This document shows positions 49,001-61,000 of a stretch of 64,000 bases of DNA, piece after piece. This DNA is from Tigriopus japonicus (lineage: Eukaryota; Arthropoda; Copepoda; Harpacticoida; Harpacticidae): assembly GCA_010645155.1 (NCBI GenBank), contig CM021312.1, positions 10,800,874-10,864,873 of the forward strand. Reading direction: 5' to 3'. Both the position numbers and the translations under genes were made by a program. The notes below the pieces were generated by a model that was not told the origin of the DNA, searched no databases, and saw only the letters and a program-made list of their open reading frames with translations. Every line of letters begins with the position of its first letter. Positions within the stretch are counted from its first letter, which is position 1.

Positions 49001-52000
49001 TCATTGTGGAAAAAATAAACCCCCCTAAAGGCCAAAATATTTAGTAACGAGAAGTTATGATTTTTCTCCCTCCCAAAGATGCCCTTATATGTCTCTTGTC
49101 TTTAAATAACTTCATCGCCGTTTATTCATAAGTAATTTTGAGTTAAATAGGGTTATGGTACTTTTGACTTCACCTTGTTGGACTCGTAGTAAAAATGAAA
49201 GAAAATCCTAGTACTCAACCTCTCTTTCCACCGTTCAGGCGTGCTTCTCTTCACAAAATTTGGAGCTCATTATCTTTCCCTTCTTTAGGTGACATTTCGT
49301 CAGAAGCAAAAGAACTTTCACACCACAATGGTCGTGATCAAAGGATGTGAGTGGGAAGCCGCTCGCGTGAAGGAAGCCACCCTATTGCTAGTGGATCACC
49401 TCTGTGGTCTTCAAGAACAATTTATGAATGCAGGGACTGCCAGACACTCATTCTCGTCCAACCCAGACGAGGTTCCTGTGTCCATGAATATGGAGATCTC
49501 TCCTCAGCATCACGGTGTGGTTCTGGGCAAGGTAGCTTGAGAAAGAGTAACTATTAGTAAACTTGCTCATTATTGTAACTATTATGATCTCACAGGGGAA
49601 AAGTCAGAGGTTGTGTGATTCTTGTTTTATCTTTCTCAACCAAACCTAATTGGCCTTCACAGTCATCTAAGGGTATTGCAATTTTTGCTGAATTTTGACA
49701 AAAACTGTTTGTGTTGACTGAGTATTGTTAATGGATCTGTGGTGGTGTTTGGTTGAAATCATTGGTAAAATCCCTTTCAAATTGGCATGGAAATTCAACT
49801 AATGAAAAGGTAATTCAGAGATGATCTATGCCAAAATTCATCAGAAAAACACTAAAAGTTCTATTTGGAGTTCCACCATCAACATTTTAGGCACGTTAGT
49901 TTGTCCAAAACTGATGAATGACCGTTGCAATCTTGAAAATATGTGTATCATGGGAACTGCGAGCTGTTGCCGTATGAAATCCACTAGATGACGCACTTTA
50001 TGACCATACTGTGTTATTATAGTGCTCTAGTTTATCCCAGATGGTTTAAAAGGGGACACTTTTTGGATGGGATAATCCTCAACCAACCCTGGTGATAGGT
50101 TGTCCTTTGTCTAGTGGTGAAGTTTGCAAAACTACACATAGGCCACGGCTTGAGTCATCTCTGAACTACATGATCATCAATGATTTATCACTTTTTAATA
50201 TTGAATCACGCAACCTCCGTTCTTTCCCTGTGAAATAAAATTTATAATATGCCGACCTCTAAAAGGTTCATTTTTTATTTAGAATAATATGGCTTTGAAA
50301 CTGATCATGAGGAGGACAAACACGACGATTCTATTCCCTGATGCGTATGATCCCAATATTCCATCCATTCGGAAAGGATCGGTGACCATCACGGGATCCA
50401 TCCACAATATCTATCTCGCCCGCCAACAACTCATTGTAAGTGTTTGTGTATGATTTTAGCTGATTTTTGTTTTTATTTTCGTAACCTTTCACTCAAACGT
50501 TCAAGTGCTTCAAATGGCTGAACAAGTTCGTAGACGTACAAATGTGTATGCTACCGAATTTTGTCAATAAGTTAAGCTAAGTCTTAAGTAATACCATGGT
50601 AAGCTTAAAACCTTTTTCATGCATAATCAGATTGCTCTTTGGTACCAATAGAATTGAAATTTAGTGTAAACCTGTTCTTAATTAAGCAAACATTTAATTA
50701 CCCATTGGTTCTTATTTAACGCCACGGCTGCATCATAACTCAAATTGTGCGTATTATGGTATTACCAAGATAAATCAGTTTGGCTCTTTTTCAGTTTGCA
50801 GATCACTATTATTATGAGATATAATAGTGAACTATTACTTACTCTACGATTTGATGATGAAAAAAAAGTCATACCCTCATTTTTTGCTATATTGCTCTAT
50901 TGAATTCTCATGAACGTAAAAATGCTTAAGGTGAGAGCATGTTGCCTTGAAGAACCCCTTTGACGCTGTTCCTTCTCAGGGTTCCTTGCCTCTTGTCATG
51001 ACTTTTGATCTACCCGACGAATGTGTGGATGTGGACGAAAAGGTCGTTCAGACCTTGATGAGTGAACTAGATGTTCAAATCAATATCAAACCCAAGGCCC
51101 GACAACTGTCCAAATCCGTTACGATCAAAGCTCACGTAACTATATGAACCAAGAGACCAACGGAAAGTGGAACTATAAACTATTATTTTGTTTGTTCAAC
51201 AGGAAAGGAATGCGACGAGCATTTACAAGGCCCGGTCGGTTCTTCTTGGCCTTGGCGATGAGCACGTTAAGGCCACCATTCCCGAGAACTACAATATTCA
51301 AGCTGTTGACTCTGGATTGGCCGCGGAATTGGGAATTGGTAAGATTTTTGTTCCTTGCATGACTGTCCCTTATGTTTCTCATTGGTTTGGATTAAAAGCC
51401 CTAAATATGTCAGAGACGTGTGGGGTTGAGACTAACATTAAGCTTTGGAGCATTTGATTGGTTGTTGCACTCTTTTGGGGCTGTTTTTAACCTTTCCCAA
51501 TAAACTCAAACTCAACAATGGCTAACTGAAGTTGGGATCTCCTAATCTTAAGATTACTGAAATACTTGTGACAAATTGGGTTTGTGATTAAATGCAAATC
51601 AATGAAAAATGCTTTTGAAATAGATTCATTGGTTCTTTTACTATTTTTAGGGACGGGCAAAAAGTGCAAATCAAAATAAGCTTTTAGTTACCAAAACTTG
51701 CACAAAAAAAACAGTCCAAAATCTTAAAAGAAAATGCAGAAAAAGATCAAAAGTGCAAATAAAAACCAAAAAGGTGCAAATAAAATCTAAAAACCCGAAG
51801 AAAAACACAAATTTCTGAAACAAAAAGCTTCAGATATTTTCTTGTCATCTGCCTGTTATTTTTTAATCTTGAAGAGCAGAATTTAGATATTGAAGTAGTA
51901 GTAATCAATACTATGCTAACCTACGCTGGGAGCCTTGGAGATTTTCAAATATGTTTAAATTTTGTTGTTCAAAACGGTCTTTTTTTGTTTTGACTATGCT

Positions 52001-55000
52001 ATTGTTTGTTTTCAGAAAGGTAAGCAAACTGCTTACCTTTAAGAAGGTAATTTTTTTACATTCAAGAAGGAATCATGATGAGTGTTAAATCACATAGTTT
52101 TCTAATTTGGAAACAAAATCTTGCAAAAGTAAATATTTTCAAAGAAGAAATAACAAATTCGCAACAATTTGTACAATTTATGCCGAAAACGTAAATAAAT
52201 CGTGCAAATAAAGTGCAAAAGGGCAAATGAATAAGTCTATGTTACCAAAAATCTTTTTGCACTTTTTGCCCGTCCCTAACTATTATTTTGTTTTCGAGAA
52301 TGACTCGCCCATCTTTGTACGGTCGCTCTACTCGGAACAACATCCTTACCTTGAGCGGCTGTTGGAAGGACTAAAATTGCCGGAATTCATTAGTCTGGCT
52401 GCACATTACTTGAAAATGCATTTTATTTCACTTATTCCGATTTTAGGATTTTTTATTATTATCTTGGTTGATATTCATTTTTTGCATATTTGGCGATTTT
52501 ACACGTCACATCTATTCACTACTCAAGTGCAATTTCTTGATTGAATGAATGAAAGATACATTGCAAGTAAGGAAGTGAAGGATTTTTTGAGCACCATGTT
52601 GAAAAATTCTAGCTTTGAAGGTTTAAGGTTTATCTTTGATATTTGCATTTTAAGTATTGCCAATAGTTTTTCAGTTAAAGAATGAGTGTGAGAACAAAGC
52701 CGTTCCAAGTGCAGATCTTTCAGAGCCAAAACGCAAAGTTTTACTACACTAACAACAAGTTAATTTATTTACAACCACTTTTTACTTTGATCATTTTCTA
52801 ATGAAAACTAAAAGCTATGAATGCTTTTAATGGTCTTTATGGCCCTTAATTTTGATTTATTTCACAAACAAAACTTCATTTTGTCCTAATTACCCTGAAC
52901 TGTGCGCTCTTTTTTGCATTTTCTTGTGCATTTATTGGCATATTTCTTGCATTTTTTGGCGTTTTTATTTGCATTATTTGCTCAGCCCTATTCATTAGAC
53001 AATGAAAAATGAGAGGGAGGGGACGTGGCGTTGTGGTTAGCGCAGTTTCCTATAGTGAGAGAGGTCCCAGGTTCGATTCTCCTCCCCGACCTTTCTCAAG
53101 GAAACTTTTAGACGCTAATTCACACCCTCAGACGGAGAACCATTCTGATACCGGACATGAGATTGCCTATCGGAAAAACTTTCGACGATGTGATGGCTGG
53201 CTTCGCTGGCCGGGCGAAGGTCAACCCTCTGACCCTAGCACCAACATAATATTTACAACATTACCAAAAAAAATGTTGGGGATACACCAGTACTTTTTGA
53301 GCCATGCGAATCTTGATTTATGAAAACTAAAAGTCGTTTTTTATCGTCAGAGACAAAATAAAACGTGCAGTGTGATCTAACCATTAGTTCCCTCAAAAAG
53401 CTGATGCTTCAAGTGAAACCCCGCGTGTCTCTGAAATATTTAGGGTCTCTTGCCTTAGAGTAAATTTTTGTGTGTGATTTTCAGCTCTTCCCGTGAATCG
53501 CCGACCTTCATCCAATATGGATAGCAATAATAACAACAATGACATGGATAGAGATGGGGGTGCTAGTACCCCCACGCCGATTAATGGTACTTAGTTCTCA
53601 TTTTTCTTCCTTATTTGACCCTTCACTAACACCTTTTTTTTTCTTTTTTACTCCAAGTTGGACCCCCTGTTCTCCCTTCCCCATCTACACCCCAATTCCA
53701 GATCAATGCTCCACCCAATGTTCATTCTCTTCCGCCGAAAGAAGACATTGTAGAAGGCTGGGATCAGCCCAATCAAGTCGATCCTTTACCTCCTAATCAT
53801 CCTCTTTTAGTGGTAATTCTCGCTCATGGTTCGCCAAAATGTGACTTTTAGGGCTGATGTATTTTCTTTAGCATTTTTAGAGAGCATTGGGATTACTGTT
53901 GTGATAGATGGAGGAAAATATTCAAATTTTTGGGGAGTGTTCATGGAAACGTCATGTCTCTATTTTGACAAATTTGGAAAGAGACCTGAGGCTAGTTTTT
54001 TAGACGTAAAGATCGATCTTAAGATCGTACTTAAAGTGAAGTTTGGCATATTTAATTTGTTTAAAGACGAAAGGCGGGAACGAACTGCGACACGTCTACC
54101 ATCATAACTCTTTCCTTAACCCCAGAAATTTCTGGGTATTATGGTTGATCCCACTAAATTGAATGCGTTGCCCGCATGAATCTTCAATTTAGCCGTTTTA
54201 AGTTGACGGGAAATTTCAGATTGAATGAATAAATGTGATTAATTGTCGTCAAATCGTTTCAAAATCAAAGGAATAGTTGGAATATGATGTCAAGTTTTTT
54301 TCAGGTTAACGTGGATGGAAAGATGTAATTTTATATCACTCAACCTTACCCTTGCAAGCATTGTTATTCTTGCAACCTCGATTTTTTATTCTCATAAACA
54401 TTCTAATAAAAATTTAGCATGGCTTCAACTAAATGGTCAAATTTATCAACTAAGAATGGAGACTGACATTTCGAATCCTAACTATATTTAACTAAGTGGC
54501 TCATATGTCCTTGGAAAAGATCAAGCTAATGGCGCTCCGTTGGTTCCTGTTAAAGGCCGAGGTTCGGGCTTGAACTTGGAGGGAATTTTAGGTTCAAAAA
54601 ACACGTTTGTGAGAGGATCGATCAAAGATTTCAGTATTTCCGTTCAAAACCTTTTGGATTTTTTTGTATCAGAGGGTAAAAATAGTTTGTTTCAATGAGG
54701 GAAAACGACATTTGATCTAAGAAATCTCTAGGCTGCGCTCAAATCAGGCTTGAATTTTCGGGAGGAATCAGTTCAAATCCAACAAAGATAGAGTTTTAAA
54801 AAACTAGCCTCTGGTATTTTTGAATGTGTAAAAACCGGTAAAAACTCGTAATAACATGAACAAATCTAAAATATTTGTTCATGTTGTCCCTGGTGGCCCT
54901 GATTTGTTCATATCAGGGTTAATATTTTAACCAACCCTGGAGTCTAGGTGTTGCTGTGACAGTATGTACCTAAAGTGTATTTTAGCCAGCAAAACAAATA

Positions 55001-58000
55001 GCACACACATTTGAATCAAGTTGATTGTTTGAATTCACATATGTTTGTCTGAAAAAGAAACTAGATTTCCCTTGTTTATAACCATTTGGTAAAATTAGGT
55101 GTTCTGGACGATAAATCGTGCAAATAATTTTGTTGGTTAAAATTCACTTCAGATACATACTGTCCCTTGTTATAAAAACTCTTGAGGTTAAGATAAATTT
55201 CGTATCAATTTGATACGAAAGAATTTCTGAAAGGAGTGAAAAAATTAGGAGACACAGCAATCATGAATTTGTTGCCCATGCAGAAGCTGATCATCTAACA
55301 ACTATTAAAGCAGGGTTAGACAAATTTTAAATGCCATTCCATATCAATCCCACCAATGAAAGGTTGTCCAAATCTGCCAACAGTAACTCCTTAGTAGAAC
55401 GAATATCAAGTAGATGTTGGTTGCACTGATTTATTTATTAAGTGGAAATCCCATTCCTTATAGTAACAAATCTGCAACTAAAAAAAAATTCCCTAAAGTC
55501 CATTTCTGTCGATCCGTGTGATTTACTCCTTAGTTCTGTCTGAAAAGCACACCCCGTTTTTTTCGGTTTTATGGCACCTCGTTTTATTTTTGTAGAACTA
55601 TGCCCAACTTGTCTTGGACAACATCACTCGAATGGAGCAACAAAGGCTTCAAGAAGACGCCTGGGCGAAATATGAGCGCCCATACCCGCAGCCCATTTTG
55701 CCTCGAAAGCCCACAAGAGAAATGTTTCGTCCCCCAAAGAGTGAACCTTGTGGTTGCTATTTTCCAGGGGTGATGAAGGAGGAGGTTATGTGGGAGATTT
55801 TGGAGGAAGCTTTCTTTGGAAAAGAGTCCAGTAATGTTCCATCTCCACTGTCCTCTCCAATTTCAGGAGCGAGTCCCAGGAACTCGTCTCCTGTTCATGA
55901 ACATGGAGGCAATTTGACTGAGCAGTTTGCTCAAATGGATCTCAATCAAACCTCTTCTCCCAATGGGGATGGACTTTTAGATAAAGGGGACCACTCTCCA
56001 AGAGGATGGGAAGCTAACAATAACAACAACGTTGTGAGTGGAAGCGAGGTTGAGGGAGAAGAGAAGACGAGGTTTGGAGATCGACGCGCTCCAGGATGTG
56101 AGAAGAAGCAACTTGGAAAAGGTCCAGATAATACTGGTAAGTGAATGAATAATAGGGTCCTTGAAGCAACAGCTGACTGGGAGGCTTGTTTTAGATAATA
56201 ATTCCCAGCAATTCAAGACCCTTCCTTTTCCCCTATTTTTTACCAAGAGTTGGACCAAATCAAACCTTCAAAAAGGATCGTTTACCATATCAGCTATCTG
56301 ATGGTCCTTTCCTTCTCCCAACTTTCCCAACATTGGTTTTTTTTCAAGACTTAAAATCAACCTTGCACATGTTGCCTGTTTTCCTCCAACTACTTTGTAT
56401 ATTTTCTGAAACTATGCTTTTTTATGAATATTTTGTTCTGTTTACCTTCTTTTATTTTTTTTCCATCATTTTTCATAAATTTCAGGAATATGGTAAACTC
56501 TCCTTGCTTTTGGGAAAATAGTTATCCCAAATTTATGAGAAATGATATTCATTATGAAAGGTCTTAGTATCAATTGGACAAGGTTTTATGGCATTACTTT
56601 TTGGTGAGGATTATTAGAGAGATAAAAGTACTTGAGTAGTGAGAAATTGAAGTAGTTCCATGTAGACCTCAATTTATGATTGGATTTTGGCCAGTTCCTT
56701 TTTCTTGATACAATTAGGAAGAGGCTGTTTTCAACAATATTTAATTCTAATTGAAGACCCATCCCCTTCCCCAGTTTTTCACCATAATCAATTTGTTTTC
56801 ATTGCGTTAAATCTTCATATTAAAAAAAAATACTCAAAAATTAATCTTCACAAGTGATGCCTAATAATCAGAAAGATTTTTCTTGGTTCAAATAGGTTTA
56901 TAGGCTCCCTTGTCATGCATGATTCAATCCCAAACTAAAGAAATTAATAGAGCTTTTCAATTAAAGCTTACAAATCTGCCAAGAGATGGAATGAAAGAGG
57001 GCGAAGAGAACTACTCTTCAAGTCAGACCTGTGTCAATGACTTCTAAAATGTAATTACCAGGGCCGCCAAATTTGGGTAAAAAAAAATTGCCAAAAAATG
57101 TATTTTTTGGTAGTTTTTCTTGGAAATAATGTAATGAAATCGGATTTTTTGGTAGTGTTTTGGTTGTTTGGTAAGTGTGTTTTAAAAGCCTTTTCTCATT
57201 GTTCACTTAAAAACAGTGTGTTACAATCAGGGCCACCAAATGTATGCCAAATATTTTGCCGTAACGTATTATTTTTGGAGTATTTTTGAGAAATGACTTA
57301 ACAAAATTGGATTTTTTTGGTATTATTAAAAATACTTTTCTCACTATATCGCCTAAAAACTGCCCTTTTATGTACTTGCATCATCTAAATTTTATTTCAT
57401 GGGTATGAAAAGATGCTAAAATGACCATAGTTTGTCACAATTGTTGCAAATATAACAGCTTCTATTCTTATTTTGATTTTTGACATCCTTTTTGTTGATC
57501 ACTCTCAACGGAAGAGGGATTTTTTCTACATTCTTTCGAAATTTTCCCTATTTTTGTATTTTTCGACAAAAAAATGCACATTGTTTGTGACTACAATGTA
57601 AAATACCATTATAACAACCCAGCGGGCCTGAGGATTAACTAAATATACCTGTTAAAAATTAAAAACTCCATCTTTTTGCTTCTTTATCTTAACTTTGACG
57701 TGAAATCAAACAATTTTCCATATCATATCCATCTAAACAGGCAATTTTTGCATTTTTGCACATTTATTTAATTTTTTCCTAATTTATGTAATTTTGGACA
57801 AAACTCGCAGATTTTGGTAATTACATTGTAAAATGTATTTTACATGTATCTGGTGGCCCTGGCAATTACAATTAAAGTTAATTAATAAAAGTAATTGTAA
57901 TTAATTACAATCACAATTACTTGGAAATGTAATTACAATGGATGAGTGTAATCGAACGAATTCAGCTGGGGATTCTGGGGCCAAAATGGCTATGGATGCG

Positions 58001-61000
58001 TCAGAGTCGAGACTCATCCTCCATAAAATTTAATCAAAATTCGTTAGCCCAACTCGTTTTCTTCATTTTGACAATCAATTCAAGTAACAATTTATTCCTC
58101 ACGTAGCAAACTAAAGCTTTGAAATGTCAGAACCTAGTTCTGACCCATCCCTAGTCATTTTGGCCCCAGAATCCACAGCTGAATTCGTTCGATTACACTC
58201 ATCCATTACATCACATCACAGGTTTGCATTTAAGGCTACCAAGACTACTTCCTCATACTAACGCTTGGATTAAAATCCTTTATTGAACTAAGATTATTTG
58301 GTCATGAACTTGATTTTTTGCATTTCATTTTCATATTTTTTGCCCATCCTAAAAAGGTTATACTTGAATTCTTTAGATCAATTGCCATTGTATGAGCTAA
58401 AGAAGCTACAGGCAACAATGGCTCGTCAACAAAAGCCCAAGGGCGAGACTCGAACCCCAACTGCAAGCTGGGCAGGATGGGGCTTTTCCCAATCCCTCTC
58501 AGATTCAATGCTGAGAGATGAAGAAGACCTTCCCAGAGGATCAGAACAAGCTTGGGGAATCCCAACAGATTCAATTGCTGAAGAGGAAGGTGCATCCTTG
58601 GACCTTAGTGTGGATGATGACCAGGGCCCACAGGTATTGTTTGCCCATTCCTTGAATAGGATGCAAAATTAGGGGTGCTAATTGTTAAGTGTACTCTTGT
58701 CAACTCAAGTGTGACATCACGTTTTTACTCATCTATTGATACGTCTTACCCATTGACGTGACATGACCATTAATGTACTTTTTTTTAAATTATTTTAGAT
58801 GCCTTGACATGACCAAGAGTCGCATTAAAAACTTACATTCAAAGTAAAGTTGTCTTTGGTCAGCATTTTTGAGACACAAAAAATTACTTGGTTCCATGAA
58901 GTATTCAATAAAACTTGAAAAACAATTTTGAAAGCGCTCTAGATTGTAATTTAGCACTATAACTTCATAAGTGAGTACATGGATGGATTAGTCTTTTCAT
59001 TTGGTTCAAGAAAAATGAAAACCACGCAAACTTCAAAATGTTATATTTTGTGTTGAAAATACATTCAAGTGAAATGTTGCCTTTTTTTTCGCCAAAATTT
59101 TTGAGACACTGATCCTAAGTGGGACTAGTCACTCTGATTCTCATGCTCTTGGAATAATGGTTACCTAGGCAATAGGTCTCAAAGATTAAGGGCTTTGACA
59201 ACGTGAGTTTTTGCTATCAATCAATTGCAGAGCTCCTCACCAATTGAGACGACCAGTCAATGCTCTTCATTGGCCGTCGCCTTGGAAACGACCCCCAGTT
59301 ATGCTGCTGCGGCCCAAGGGTCGTTGTCGGCCCTTCAGGATCGCAAGATCAAAAGGAGCGGAAGCGAAAGTGACGGACACTCCATTTGGAACAACAGTAC
59401 CCTTGAGGTGGTTCCTATGCCCAAGTATGCCATCAAGCGGACTGATAGCTTGCCCAAAGTGCTTGCCAAACATGGTTTGGCGCAATATACAGACCTGTTC
59501 CTACGACATGAGGTAGATATCTACGCGTTCTCCACGTTCAATGACGAGGATTTCAAGGAGATTGGCATTCAATCGCTGGGCGTCCGAGAGAAGTTGAGGG
59601 TTTTAGCCTACCGTAAGTAGTTCAAAGCGTTGCTTTTTATGGATTTTGAAATCAAGAAAGATGGTCCTGTACAGTTTGAATAGCAGGGTGGGCATTTTCC
59701 GACATCGAGTGCATTTTGGACACCCTAGTGTCCAAAAGTGTCCAAAAGTGTCCAAAAATACCCAGAAGGTGTCCAAAAATCACCAGAGGGTGTCCAAAAA
59801 TCCCCAAAAGATGTCCATAAGTGTCCAAAAGTCCAACAAACGTAAAAGAAAGTTGTACAAATCAGACGGAAAACCAGTTACACTACATAAGTAATTGAAT
59901 TCTAAAGAATGCATGGTTGTGTACTTAAACAAAAATAGTTCTATTAATGGGAACATTACTTGGAGAAATAAACTTTGCCATGATAACTTGTTAATAACTT
60001 GTTAAAAAAATAAATGTTTTGTTTATACAATATGGTAAAATGTGTGTAACTGTTCTAAATGTTTCAAGATTTACATTTTATTTCCTCATCTGCAAACAAG
60101 AGTCTTGTCTTTTTTAATAGTAAAACAACACTGCTTTAATTCTTTGGCAAAAGCATTATAATACCCACATTGCAATCTGATATCAGTTTGAGTGTGCTTT
60201 ATTATAGTTAACATTTTTTGGACAGTCAGGTCAAAAGACTTCTTGCCTCTTGGCTGGGAAACACTTGTAACAATGATAAACTTTGGAATATAAATCAAAA
60301 TACTAAGTAACCTTCTCTTGTCACAAATCAAGACAAAATTAGCTTTAACATGTACTCGCATACTATGTTTAACATGAAGTGTGGTGTGAGCGTGTTATTA
60401 GTAGTCCCAGTCTCACATTCGTTTGTTTGTTCATTCCTTCAGTCGATCATTCTTTCCCACATTTTGGACGATGCTCGGTGGTCAAATAAAAGAGTGGAAA
60501 GTTCAAATGTCCAGTTTGGCCTTCAAGTTATTGGCTCATTTAATGTATTAAGTGTAAGTTTCTTATGCTGATTTGACTTATTCTTGCTTAGATTTCGTCA
60601 AGTGACGTTTATTTTGGAGAGAAAGTTTGTAGAATTATATTCTAAAAATGTTTTTAACCATTATTTTTCGAATTACTATTTTTGGACACTTTTGGACACT
60701 CCTATTTTTGGACAGCCTTATTTTTGGACACTTTTGGACACCTTTTGGACAGGGGTGGACAAAATGTCCAAAAATCAAATGCCCACCCTGTTGAATAGTG
60801 ATACTTGTTTGAAAGCCATAGTTTTGAAGTTTGGATTTTGATGTTAAAAGCCATACATACCGTTTAATAAGCAACAACCCTGGCTTTCAAATTGCTTCTA
60901 AGGTGTGTTTGTTAACAGATGCAATCACGGTTGCTTTTGTATTGGGATGTTATTCTGTATTATGTGTAATGGTGCAAGTTTGTAATCCTTTCACCAAAAG

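Larger units (their letters stand above)
57024..58222. mobile_element. Second CAGACCTG-family element in BicC intron 12, with two insertions
   Basis: CAGACCTGTGTCAATGACTT at the left and CACATCACAGGTTTG at the right resemble the termini of 20263-21028. The interior has the same TAATTAATTACAAT-rich sequence. Insertions at 57059-57861 and 57938-58206 account for most of the length. No convincing target duplication of the outer copy is visible. Confidence 0.55.
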
